DNA of 64,000 nucleotides, from assembly GCA_025765595.1 (NCBI GenBank), contig JAIVFH010000085.1, positions 62,001 to 126,000 on the forward strand. Direction: 5' to 3'. This DNA is from Obelidium mucronatum (lineage: Eukaryota; Chytridiomycota; Chytridiomycetes; Chytridiales; Chytriomycetaceae). Shown one piece after another: positions 1-11,928 of the stretch. The notes under the pieces were generated by a model. It had not been told where the DNA came from, searched no databases, and saw only the letters and a list, made by a program, of their open reading frames with translations. The position numbers and the translations under genes were made by a program. Positions within the stretch are counted from its first letter, which is position 1. Each line of letters opens with the position of its first letter.

Positions 1-3000
1 GAAGGAAATGATGAAAGAAAATGAGAGGACGTATGGGCTCCTGATGGAAAAGTTGGCAGTTATCCGAGAAAGGAGGCAAAGAATAATGGAGAGCGCACGG
101 CATAGGATGGAAGTTGAGCAACTGGAAACTGAAAAGAGGGTATGGGTCTTCCGGCTGGGGAATTAATTAACAAAGTACAAACCGAATTCAGGATAACATT
201 CTGCATGAAGAGTTTGAAAAATTTCAGAGATACCAAGAGCTTCTCCAAACTGAGCCAACATACTTACAAAAGACTAGATGGCAGAAAGATTCTTTTTACA
301 AAATGACTGTTGAAAATGATATTGGACAGGGAGGCAGCAGATTCAAACTCTTTGACACTGAAGAAGTAGAAGGATCTCACAATAATCATGAACTTTCTTC
401 TCATCCAGTTGTTGGCATTGATTCATTTGAACTTGTAGAACGACCTGAAGACCAACTCCCGTTTTACATTCTTTCTGAATTACTTCCTGGAACACCTGAT
501 TCTATGGATTTAGAAGTATTGCCATAATTTTTTGATTTGGCTAAATTGACTAAATTTCATTTACCAGTATGCAATTGAAGCAATGAGTGAAGAGTCTATT
601 TTTGAAGAAGCTCCCATACAAGCAGAAGAGGCCCCACAACTCATCAGTAAGTCAAGAAAAATAGACAATTTTTAAATTTTGCACCTCTAGTTGAAGAAAC
701 TCGAAGAAAGTCAATTGTCAAACTTGTGAAACTTGCAATTGCACCAGATGGAATTCTTCCAAACTCAATCATAAATTCTACTATCCAAAACTGGAAAGAC
801 AATCATCCTGGATTTGCAGGACAATTGTCATTTGCTGATTTTGTGTCAATGCTCATCAAAAAGAAAAAGTGGCCCCAGAAACAAGCCAAATCCAATGAAG
901 AAGATGAAAAAAAGAAGGAAGAGTTTAAGAACAAGATACAAGAGATGCTGAAAAAGAAAAAAGAAGAGGAGAGAATTGCTGCTGAAAAAGAAGAAGCAGC
1001 ACAAAGGGCATTGGAAGAAGCTGGAAAATCAATTGTTACTATTGAAGTTCCAGTGGATCAACTGCATACACCAGCTGCTCATCTTCCATCCAGAGGAGGT
1101 CGCCCCCCACAAGTCAAACTTCCTCCTCCTCCAAAAAAAGTAGAGCACTATCCAAAAGTAATTGAAAAGGGATTGACTTATCCTTGGTTTCCACAAGAAG
1201 AGGTTTAAAACAAAAAAGAGCGTCTGGCTATATAGGACTAACCTGGTTTTAGGTCTTTTATCCACAAATTGAGAAAGCACAGAACATCTACATAAAAAAG
1301 GACAAGAAAAAGGAAGAGGAGTTACGAAAACTAAAAGTTGAACCTACTGTTGAAGTTCTATCAGCAATTGTTCTGGAACTGTTCAAAAAAGAAGCAGTTA
1401 CAAGAACCAAGCTTGAAATGCTTGACTACATCACCTGGATGTTTGAAGAATTTGGAAACAAAGACACAACTCTTTTAATTAGATATTTCTGCCGATATTT
1501 ACAGTGTAACCCATACTTGGAGATTGAAGCAGACGAAGTGAGGGTAAGTTCTCCTTTACTTGTTGGAAATGTGTGAATAATGTTGAAAATTTAGCTCAGA
1601 ACAAATTTGATCAATTATTTGCCTAAGTTTGGATTGAGTCAGCTGGAACTGTTGCCCACAATGATAATGCAGACACTGTCACCTGTTGAAACCATCAAGG
1701 ATTTTGCTCTCCAATCATTGTTTAGCATGGGATTATTTGATGACTTGCATGAATTGTTTCTTACAAAGATGAAGGAAATCATTCAACCAGTTGAGTTTTT
1801 TTCCAGCTGTTTCAAATTAACAAATTCATTTTACAACAGTTGAACTGATGCAATGAAAGTAGAGGCAGAAGCTGCAAACAAAGCAAAGGCAGAGGCAAAA
1901 GCAAATACTCCAACTGCAAAACAGCTTGCTCTCTTAGGATCTGCACTTGTTACTCCAGCACAACGAGCAATGTCAGTCAATGGCACTCCTCCATTCTTTA
2001 CAAGAACTGGATCTGTCAATGGCCTTGGTGGTACTGGGCTACAAAGAGCAGCTTCAGGAGCTGTGGGTTCAAATACCCCTATGGAAGTCAGGGTAGGTTC
2101 TTGGAAGTTGGTGACAATATTGGGCTTGCTAACAAATTTTGGACAAACAGAACTCTCTCATGACTTGGCTCCGTAAAACCCTCAGAAAGTACTTAATTCG
2201 TACAGCTAAGGATGATGAAACACTTCAAAAGCTTCGTGAAATGAATGAGAGTGGCCTTGTTGATCGGAACAAAAAAAACATTGAAGACAAAGAAAAGGAG
2301 GATTTAGAAATGGTAGCATTGCGTGCAAAAGAGATGAAGGAAAGCAAGCTCTTGTCTTCTATGTCAGTGGCGTCATCAAGAATGTCAATTGGAGCGGCCC
2401 CCCCATCACTGAAAAAAGGCAACAAAAGACAGTCAGATGGAGCCACTGATAAAGCCAAGAGTGTTGTGATAGCTGGAAAAAAAGGTGCCAAAAGAGTATC
2501 AGTTGCGATTGCTCCTGCTCCGGCCAAGCTGCAGCAAAAAAAGCCAATGTCTGCCTCTTCTGTTGTATGAATACAGTATTTTATTTTGGCATTCACTTAT
2601 TAAAATTTAGGAAATACTCCACAAACACGCTCCAGTCAATACAGCTCAAGTGGCAATTTCAAGGAGTGCTTTGATTATTCTCCAGACTCCAAACATTCTG
2701 GATTTTATTGGTGTCATAAATCTTTTTTGTATAAGTCTCAATCGAAAGATTAAGAAAGAAGAAAAGGAATATCTGGAACGAATGGCACGTGAAGCTAAAA
2801 TGGCTGAAGAAATGAGGATTGAAAAGGAAAAGATGGAAGCCATGGCCGAGTTTCTAAGAGTAAAGGAAGCTGAAAGGCTGGCAAGAGCATTACTGCTGAA
2901 AGAAAAAATAGCAGCAAAGGAGGCAGAAAAAGCTGCGGCCCTGGCAGCTGCTCAATTAGCCCTTATGCCAAAACCAAAGAAAGTATGGAAAGGTTTCACT

Positions 3001-3746
3001 GGAGGAACACATGTCTCAAAATGTCATGGATCTCGTGAGACTTTGGAGAGTGAGTAGGGCTATTTAGGACAGGCAGAAAGAGAATTAATCATTGCTCTTT
3101 GCCAGCAACACTGACATGCATGCATAGGCATGCCCATAGTCTTGGAACTACAATGCTTACCAATCACTTTCAAGCAATTAATCGGTCCATGCCAGTTGAA
3201 CATATCAAGCTGTCTCCATTTTCTCTAGGTGCTGATTCTTCTTTGGACAATTCTCAAGCAAGTATGGAACTCCCACCTTTGAGACAATCATCACATCATA
3301 GACATCAAGAGCTACCACATCCACCAACACTGCCTATTCTAATGGCAAACACACCAAAGAAGACAATTTCAAAACCACCATCATCTTGGCGGCTTCCTTC
3401 CTTTTATGACGCTCCAGATGCATTGGATTATGTGGATCAAAATGTCAAAAACTCTGTCACTGTAAGCCAGGAGTTGGAATACATTCGGCAAGGTCCTCAG
3501 AAAATTGGACCAATTCTCAATTCAATTGGGCTGCCAAACGAGTATCAAACTTCTGCATTCAATTTGGGGAAGAAGTACTTTATGGTGGATTTGGCTGATC
3601 CTGATGACATTGATGACATGAACTCATGTGGAGAAATACATTTGCACCATGGCAACCACAGCCGTTTTGATCACAACAAACACAGTCCAAAAGAGAAGCA
3701 GAAGCGCAAGTCAAAGGAGACAAAAAAGACTGCAGAAAAAAAGTAA
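1..3746 (+). CDS. Large coiled-coil protein, 3' part of gene (axonemal candidate)
   Basis: Partial gene entering from the left edge. Ten exons join through GT-AG introns with frame kept at all but one junction: <1-139, 192-515, 568-646, 691-1202, 1253-1543, 1595-1789, about 1840-2092, 2151-2564, 2611-3049 and 3106-3746 (TAA stop). The product is rich in Lys/Glu coiled coil (about 890-1020 and 2745-2985), with a helical, HEAT-like stretch at 1253-1789 and a Pro/His-rich tail ending in a basic KEKQKRKSKETKK segment. The composition resembles large flagellar scaffold proteins such as the C-terminal half of WDR87/WDR97; that is a recollection, not a demonstrated match. At 1840 the only good acceptor is followed by an in-frame TGA in the frame used downstream, so this junction is either mis-called or broken. 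Confidence 0.6.
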
Positions 3747-3953
3747 ACCTGAGGAATGCATGCTACTTAAAATAAAGCAATTTTTCAAGTTTGGAGTGCT
3801 TTGATCATAAAGCAAGTGGCACTTCTGATTAGGACTCAAATTTAGGAAACTTGAATTGGGACCAGGCAAGATAGTGTCATGTTGCACTTAAGAATTATCT
3901 CCAAAATGTCCCAACAATCAGCTCACCTGTCTACAGAACAGCCAGGACCTAGC

Positions 3954-5845
3954 GAGCCGCTAACAGGCCGCTTAGCAGGCCACTTGTGACCTGACCCGCG
4001 AGCGAGCCGGAAACCAGTGGAAAGCCAGCCGCGTGGCAGTTAGTTCACAGGCCGCAAGCCAGTTGACAGCCAGTGGAGAGCCAGTTGAAAGCGAGTCCTT
4101 ACTTTATTTCGAAAAAGGTAAGAAACAATGAGCAGAAAAGTTTTAAAACCATAACATATGTATTTAAAGTAATAAACAAAATCCAAAGTACCAACAATAA
4201 ACAAAAACAAAAAAAGGATGCAGTGTCCCCATAGCCGGACCTTTGCTCCATTGAATTTCACACAAATGAAGTTGTGCTTGAATAGTGGGACTTGCTTTGC
4301 AACGCGTCCATCTGTCATTCAAAAAATAAAAATGGAAGACTACAATAGAAAACAAAGGAAAAATTTAGACTAGAGTTCACCATTGTTTGCAAGTTTGTCT
4401 GTGCTGAATTAATATTCCAGCAAATTGGAGCGGCACCAGGTCTTACTATGACAACAGCACAAAAAGCAGAGAGAAAGAGAAAACCCTTTCATTATCTGCT
4501 TTTTTTTTATCTGCAATTCAAGCATTGTCTTTTTATGTAACTGATGCATTGATGTATTTAGGAGAGGAGTGTGTGTGTGGCATAGCGGCAATTCCACAGC
4601 ATGGCAATGTTGCAGAGAGAACAGCAGACAAGAAGCTAGAGAGAAAGAGAAAGCCCTTTCATCATCTGATTTTCATCATTTTGAGCATCTGTTTTAATAG
4701 AGGTGGCAGAAGTGAATAGCTGGCAATGCGGCAAACCAGTTACTGGTACAAAATACAACAATTTAACACCAGATTCGATACAGAGAGAGCCAAATAAAAA
4801 TAAGGAAAATACAAATATGCGTGTTTTCAGTGGCAGGCAGGTAGGGCATTGCATTCATCACCACAGACTGCTCAGAGTGGTTTTGTATTTTTGTTTAATT
4901 TTTTTGATAGGAGCGGTGGGAAATGAAAGCTTGTAATTTTAAAAGGCAGTTCTGGTTTATATGTTTAGATTGGTTGTCTGTGATTTAATTAATTGGTTTT
5001 TACAATTCCAGTCAGGGAATATGAAAAGACAGTGGTTTCCAAAGCGTTCAAGTTGTAAAAACAACGTTTACTACCATTCCAATTGATTGTGTTGACAGTT
5101 TTAATTTTCCTCTTTTCCTTTGTTTTTTTCTTTTCTTCACCAATCTTCTGCCAGCCCAACTGCAGCTCTTGCTATATCTATGATTTATTTTTCTTGTTTG
5201 TTGCAGTCCAGAATGCGTGTTCAGCCTGGTGGGGCAAAGCAGCCAGTCACAGTCAACACAACGCTGTAGATCCAATGTATTGGCACAAAAAAAACCCTTA
5301 ATCGTGTCAGAGGGTTTTCCTTAATTGCATGCCCTTCTGTACTTGGTGATATCACTTTCTCTTTGATCCCACTTTTGCCTGCCTCATCCTTTCCATCTTC
5401 TTGTTTGCTTGTTTTACTTTCAGCCTTTTTGCAACAGATACTAGAAAGGGGAGAATCCGGCTAATTCTGGCAGATGGAATGGGAACAGCGAGCTGGACAG
5501 TGAAGAATAACCAGGAAAGTTTGCAGAAAGCAGTTACCTTCAACATCAATTGCAATGCCACAGATTGCAATTGGAAGATACGGGAATCAGTTTTACAAGC
5601 TCTGGGTTGTATATTTATTTACTATCCATTTATATAATTATTTATTTATAATAAACAGCTGTTTTCCTTATTTTATACAATTTTTGTGACTTATTCTTGA
5701 GTTTTAGTGATGGTTGGGGGGGAGCGGCCTGTGAACCAGTGGCTTGTAGCTCGTTCCCCACATAAACAGCCTGCTCACAGGCACAGGTCTCAAGCGGCCC
5801 GCTAGCGGCTCGTCAACAGGTCGCAAGCGGCCCGTGAGCGGCTCG
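3954..5845. repeat. GC-rich inverted-end repeat element, about 1.9 kb
   Basis: The left end (about 3954-4090) and right end (about 5720-5845) are GC-rich, while the interior is AT-rich. A GAGCCGCTnnCnGGCCGCTT motif occurs at 3954 on the plus strand and twice near 5792 and 5825 on the minus strand, suggesting degenerate terminal inverted repeats. Parts of the left end (about 4030-4090) and of the interior (about 4217-4245) recur in inverted orientation at 11290-11402, so this is a dispersed family. No transposase was seen and exact ends are uncertain. Confidence 0.4.
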
Positions 5846-5949
5846 TGACACAACCGGTATCGCGACTAGCCAGGCCCGGCTTGCTTCCCCAACTGGGATC
5901 ACATGGCTTTGGTGGATGAGGAACTCATGGAAGGGCTCCCAATTGTTGA

Positions 5950-6656
5950 TTGCAGGTTGCTTGTCAACCTGTCATGTTAAGGGGGAGTTTGAGGGGGTTG
6001 AAGGCCAATTCCTTGTAGTTCTATTTATAGAAAAGATGTTCCTACTTTGTTCAAATGGTTTGAGGGTTAGGAAGGGAGTTTTTAATAGTTCTATTTTTAG
6101 AAAATGGACTTGTTCAAGCTGTTGCTTCCCTGGCAATTGGCAATTAAAGGAAAATTGACTTGGAAACAAAGTAACTCCAGACAACACAACTGTCTCAAGA
6201 AGGGTTTTTTGACCTGAGTAATCATGTTTTGCTTATTTTATTTTCCAGCTGCTGTCAGTCAGGCTTGTCCACCTGAAAACCAGAATAAGCTTTCCTCTAA
6301 TCGATTTCATCAACTAACACAAAATGGAAGCTCTAAAGAAGGCAAAATAAGAAGTGACTCAAGGCTAGATTAATGCCTAGTAAGCAGCACAGATTGCAGG
6401 CAGACTCATGGTGAGAATCTGTCTGCTTTTGGCTTGTTTGACATCTTCTGGTCATCTCCCAAGATTTTAAATTTGGAAACAAAGAAGAGAGCCTCTTTTA
6501 ATTTTCTGGTAATCAAAATAGAAATTCTGATTTATCGCACACACCCCTAAAAAGAAATTTTCTCCTTGCAAGTGTTGCCATCCCACTAATCCTAATTTCT
6601 CTGGAGGTGCAACCTGCACTGCGAGGAAGCAAAGCGACTGAGCGTATGTCTCTAGT
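5950..6656 (-). repeat. Hairpin-ended repeat family B, copy 1
   Basis: Reverse-oriented 707-bp copy of a dispersed non-autonomous element. One terminus reads ACTAGAGACATACGCTCAG in element orientation. The other ends with CAGGTTG-ACAAG-CAACCTG, a perfect 7-bp stem with a 5-nt loop, then CAA. Two AATAGAACTA motifs lie inside. No clear target-site duplication. Confidence 0.7.
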
Positions 6657-7149
6657 GGGGAATTCAATCAATACAAGGCAGACTTCTGAATGTTTATGTG
6701 CTTTCTTTATTTCCTTCCTTCCTTCCTCTCTTTTGTCTTTAATGAATAAAAAAACACTGTTTGTTTTTAAAATTTAAAGAAGATTTACAATGTCCCAACA
6801 TCTATTAGTCCCAGGAGACACCAGGACGGTTGTAGGTCTGCTTGACTGTCTCAGCAACAGTCGCAACCTCCGAAACTTCATCAATGTTCTGTTTTTGCTC
6901 TCCTCAGTTGCAGACGGGACGTGGATTAGTGGCTACCACTGGATAACCAAGCCACGCGCAGATGGCTCAGTCAACCCCAAGTACCTTCGGAAAACAATCC
7001 ACGGGCACATATTTTACCAAACATCTCAAAATTGGTGCCCAATGCATACAAAGATGCAATGCAAGAGCTTGTGTCGCATATCATTATGTAATGTTTAACT
7101 TATTTATTCAACATACACTATCCTATCCACTATATCTAACATGCATATT

Positions 7150-7928
7150 ACTAGAGACATACGCTCAGCTCTTCGCAGCACAGGTTGCAAATCCCTTTGG
7201 TTTTTATAGGATTTCAATACCTATGGGCAGAATTTTCTTTCTAGGCGGTGTTTGCGTCAAGGACTTTGTTGTCAGCATTTTTATTTTGATTGCCAGAAAA
7301 TTTAAAGATGCTGACTCTTGCTTGCCAAAAGAACTCTGATGAGCTAGCAATTTGTACTCTTGATGAATAATAAAAAGAGGATGTCAAACAGATTCTCATC
7401 ATAAAACTGCAATTGGTGCTGCTTACTTGGCATTAATCTCTGAATTGTCTGGCCTTGAGCTGTTTCTTTTTGTCTTCTGTTGTTTGCAGCTTCCATAATT
7501 AAATTTTGTGTGTTAGATGGTGTTACTTGGGTGAAAACCACTTTGAGTGACAGGACAGTCGGAAAATTGAATATTTAAAACATTATCATACAGGTTGAAA
7601 AACCCTATTTGAGACAGTTGAACGCTCATGGGTGAACTGGTAGAGATAAATGGATCATAGAGCGACTTTGGTTTCCTAGTCACTTCTTGAGACAGTTGTG
7701 TTGTCTGGAGTTACTTTGGTTTCCAAGTCAATTTTCCTTTACTTGCCAGGGAAGCAACAGCTTGAACGTGTCCATTTCTAAAAATAGAACAATTAGCAAA
7801 CCCCTTCATTACCCTAAAGCCTTTTGAACAAGGTAGGAAAAACTTTTCTATAAATAGAACTACAAGGAATTTGCCTCTAACCCCCTCAAACTCCCCCTCA
7901 ACATGACAGGTTGACAAGCAACCTGCAA
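7150..7928 (+). repeat. Hairpin-ended repeat family B, copy 2
   Basis: A 779-bp copy starting ACTAGAGACATACGC and ending in the CAGGTTG/CAACCTG hairpin plus CAA. The hAT-like element at 7934 inserted at its right edge: removing that element leaves this copy about 22 bp from copy 3. The long interior shares a track around CTTGAGACAGTTG with the other copies. Confidence 0.7.
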
Positions 7929-7933
7929 TAAGT

Positions 7934-8465
7934 CAGCCCGGGGTCCGAGCGGCACGCGCGATTCGGGGTCCGATTAGGGCCCGACTAGGAGTCCGACTAG
8001 GAGTCCGAATCGGACCTGACTAGGAGCTGGACCGATTAGGAGCCCAATAGGGCGCTATTAGGGCTCCTAGTGGCGCTCCTAATCGCAAATGTGCCAATTG
8101 GACCTGTCCTTATAGCATTCGCCACCTCTTAAAAGGAGTTCTAATAGCTTTATTTTAAAAAGTTTTTCAGTAGTTTAGGTAATTTTTCTCATTTGATGCT
8201 ATGTCCTCTTCGGAAGTCCGACTAGGAGAAAGAAAACCCCTCAAAATAAAAGGAAAAAGCAGAAATCTCCTACTGGAAACAGGTTAGGAGTACGCTAGGG
8301 GGAGAATAGGAGCGCAAATTGGCCTAACCGCCATTCTGAGTCGCGCCCGATTCGGGATTGCTCCTAGTCGGTCCCTATTAGGGCCCTAGTCGGACTCCGA
8401 ATCGATTTCCGACTAGGAGTCCGAATCGGGGTCCGAATCGGGAGTGCCGCTTGCTATAGTACGTG
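7934..8465 (+). mobile_element. hAT-like non-autonomous element (MITE), copy 1
   Basis: A 532-bp element from CAGCCCGGGG to CTATAGTACGTG, flanked by a perfect 8-bp target duplication CAATAAGT (7926-7933 and 8466-8473), the size typical of the hAT superfamily. Imperfect terminal inverted repeats share an AGCGGCAC..CGATTCGG core. Both ends are packed with permuted short words such as GACTAGGAGTCCGA and CTATTAGGGC, resembling multiplied subterminal transposase sites. No coding capacity. Confidence 0.8.
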
Positions 8466-8486
8466 CAATAAGTATGTTGAATACTA

Positions 8487-9086
8487 ACTAGACATACACT
8501 CAGTCACTTTGCTTCTTCGCAGTGCAGGTTGCAAATCCAGAGAAATAAGGGTATTTCAACACCTGAAAGCAGAACTGGGATTGCAAAGGTTTTATTTTAA
8601 AACCTTATAATATTGCAAGAAAGTGGCTTTTTTTTTTAGAAATTTAAAGTGGCTGTCTTCTTTGTTTCCAAAAGAAACTATTTTTAACCAACCACCTAAA
8701 CAGCTTCACCAACAGCACTGCTGACAGATTCTTATCATGCCTGCAATTGGGGCTGCTTATATAGCATTAATTTTCTGACAGGACAGCCGGAAACTCAAAC
8801 ATGTAAAACATGATCACTCAGGTCAAGATGCCCTTCTTGAGACAGTTGAGTGATTGATGGAACATGGAGTGACTTTGGTTCCATGTCAGTTTTCCTTGAA
8901 TTGTCAGGGAAATATCAGCTTGAACGTATCCATTTCGAAAAATAGAACTATTAAGAAACCCCTTATTAACCCTTAAACTATTTCAAAAAGACAGTGACAA
9001 CTTTTCTATAAATAGAACTATGAGGAATTGGCCTCCAACCCCCTCAAACTCCCCTTTAATATGACAGGTTGACAAGCAACCTGCAA
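8487..9086 (+). repeat. Hairpin-ended repeat family B, copy 3
   Basis: A 600-bp, shortest copy of the family. It begins ACTAGACATACACTCAGTC and ends in the same CAGGTTG/CAACCTG hairpin followed by CAA. It has the two internal AATAGAACTA motifs and the CTTGAGACAGTTG track. Confidence 0.7.
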
Positions 9087-9528
9087 CTTTGCGCCAGGGG
9101 TGCAACTACCACTTGAAAGAAAACGACGAACAGTTAATGACTGTTGTGCACCTGGACTTCTCGATTATCTTAACAACACTGAAAAAACTGTTGAGTGTTT
9201 TCAGTTTCTTACAGACAACAACCTCGCTACACTGGCAGGACAAGTCTAATGCCACGACTCATCTTCGGTAATGTTTGTTTGAAATATAGTGTATGTGTAT
9301 TGCATAAGTGAAACTTTGTCATTTTTAGATCGTAAGAATGTGAACAACATGTTCAAGGTGGGTTTTACCACACAGTTGTAACTGGAATCAAAGCCAGGTA
9401 AGGGGTACTAACTGCCTTTTTATTGATAGTCTCGCAACCAGTGTTTGCTCGCCCTGCTGTTGTGACCCAACTGTCCTTGCAATTGTATTCAACTCCAATG
9501 CTTCCAAGCTGTGGCTCTGGCAGCTACC

Positions 9529-10709
9529 CACGTACTATAGCGAGCGGCACTCCCGATTCGGACCCTATTCGGACTCCTATTCGGAAAACGATTCGGAGTC
9601 CGACTAGGGCCCGATTCCGGTCCAATTCAGACTCCGAATCGGACTAGGCTGTCTGTTAGGCCTAACGGCACTCCAAACGGACTCCAATTGAGCTCCAAAT
9701 GCGCTTCCAATTGGATTTACAGCTCCTAACCGCTTTTTCAGCCCATCGCTAATAGCGCATTGATAGTCCTAGTCAGAAAGCTAGTCAAACGCGGCTAGGG
9801 GTCCTACTAGGATCCCCGATAGGACTCCAAATCTCAAAACATTGAGCATCTGGTGGGGTTTGAAGCCATCAGAAAATTTTTCTGAGCCTTCATCCTGAAA
9901 TTTTCTGCCAAAAATTTCACTCAAATGGAAGTTGTCGCCCAGTGCCCTTAATGGGTTTAATGAATGACATAATACAAACTTGTGTCTCACATATGTTACG
10001 AATCATTATTATTCCATTGTTATTTCTATTCAGATTTCACAATCAGGAATTTATTCCCTACAAAATAAGAAGCTATGTTTGCTTGCAATCAAGAATTTAT
10101 GTAAGTTGAGATAGTGCAGTTAAGAAATGGCAGTGACTTTGAAGATGATCTGGTATGGCAAGTATTCAAAGTTAGGCTTGTGTGATAAATTTTAAATTTT
10201 CTCTCTCAGGCACGTATTAAAATTGTTAATAAACATGCAGGGTGAAAAATTGATGATGGGAAAAAAATTTTCCATGAAATTTTAAAGGGGATGGAAATAT
10301 TTTTCAAGTGCAGAGTTGAGAAAATTTTCATTTGATAATTATGTTAAAAGTTTATATTGCAATGGAAGAGATTTCTGCAGTAAAGTTGCTATAGTCTGCA
10401 TCATGCAGCGGAATAATTTGTTCTTGGTTGTTTTATGTTCACCGGTGCGAAGGGTCATTATCGGGGGAAAACTCCCAATTAGGGCTCCTAATGACTCCAT
10501 TAGGGCTCCTAATGGGTCCAATTGGTTTGCTATTAGGAATGAAAAACGCTAGTAGCGCTCCTATTAGGAGCAAAAATTTTTCAATCAGAATTTCTATTGG
10601 AGCTCCAATTGGGGCCAAACAGGCTCCGAATCTCTCTCAGTCCGATTCAGATCCGATTAGGAGTCCGAATAGGACCCCGAATCGCGCGTGCCGCTTGGAC
10701 CCCGGGCTG
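9529..10709 (-). mobile_element. hAT-like element, long reverse copy (possibly composite)
   Basis: Starts CACGTACTATAG and ends CCCCGGGCTG, the reverse complements of the two ends of the 532-bp hAT-like element, but spans 1181 bp. The outer about 300 bp on each side show the same permuted CTAGGAGTCC/CTAATTAGG words; the central about 600 bp (9840-10440) is unrelated AT-rich DNA. Flanking 8-mers (CAGCTACC and CAATGGTC) do not match, so this may be a longer family member, a nested insertion or two fused copies. Confidence 0.6.
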
Positions 10710-11289
10710 CAATGGTCCGATGGAATCAACTTCGGCACAGTCATCAATCGTGTTTCGCCCAGCGGGACCTTCCGGAGGAGTGAAGGAGAAGCAAGTCAAT
10801 GATGTGATGAAGTATGCAATCATCTACTGCAAGCTGTTGACTGAAGGAAACATACGTAAGGACAAGATCCCCGCAAGTCAAGCAGGAGACTGGCTTGGTC
10901 AACTTCCCTGACAAGAAGGAGTCCGGACATGCATACGTTGGGCTCCATTTGTACTTATTTTGCTATAGATCTTCTTGAAGTACAAGTACTTTTTTGCAAC
11001 ATAGAGCGGAATGATGTTTACTTTTGAATTAGCAAAACGTCATTTTGCTGAATGGACCAAAAAGCTTGTGTTCCATGCTGGTGTTCCTGACAAAAACCAC
11101 AATTCTGGCAGCTTCATCCAAGCATTCAACCACCTGCACTTGTACAAGCCTGGGCAAAGCCGCCATCAGCGCAAGCCAGAGACGTATGTGGTGCTTCAGG
11201 CCTTTTCAAACAAGCAACATGTCAATAAGGCGTCTTAAAAACTTTCACTATTCCTCTTCAACAAACCTTTTAAAATAAAGTAAGTACTG

Positions 11290-11402
11290 ACTAGCAGTCC
11301 ACTGGCTGTCAACTGGCTTGCGGACTGTGAACTAACTGCGTTGCAGCTGGTTTTCCCCCGCATAGCACCTTGCGAGGTCCGGCTCACTATGGGGACACTG
11401 CA
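11290..11402 (-). repeat. Fragment of the GC-rich inverted-end repeat
   Basis: Reverse-complement match to about 4030-4090 (around CACTGGCTGTCAACTGGC) and to about 4217-4245 (around GTCCGGCT...ATGGGGACACTG) of the element at 3954-5845. A rearranged or deleted copy. Confidence 0.5.
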
Positions 11403-11928
11403 AGACATTAGTTTGTTTGCGGCTGATTTGAGCAACAGAGCGGAGATGTGGGCAGAAGTTTTTCTGGTGTTGAAGACTGACATTCCAAAATAGAAGATTG
11501 CGGTTTAGACTTGTAAAAACAGGTTGATTTATTAAAGGACAGGGGGTGGATTTTTACTCCAGGGCATAATAGCCAAACCAACAAAAGACAATGTCTGGTG
11601 ACTGCAGTAACTCTGGGGGAAAATATGTGTTCAGCTTCCAGCGCAACAAAGGCTTGCAAGACAGATACATTCAAAGTTTTTAGCTGTGATGAAGAAGCCC
11701 AATGCCTAGGCAAATAGTTTGGGAGGGCCAATATGCATCTCAGCACCGTCAATTTTGAGGCCGACTCCTGTTGTCAAGCCATCAAACCAATAGTAGTGGA
11801 ATTTGCCAAGCTGGGGGGACCAAACAGCAAAATCAAATGGGCATACGTCTGCATAAAATACTGAGTCAGCGTCATGTCAATTCCAAGCTGGAACATTAAC
11901 TGGCTTTGCAACCTTCAAGAAATCTCTT

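Noticed and set aside
8487..9086. Helitron assignment for the hairpin-ended repeats
   Set aside because: The terminal hairpin is suggestive, but the CTRR terminus and 5' TC were not found, so no class was assigned.
9089..9529. Host gene fragment with a 30-bp intron
   Set aside because: Short open stretch and TACTAAC-like branch point noted, but no family match and flanked on both sides by mobile elements; left as unexplained.
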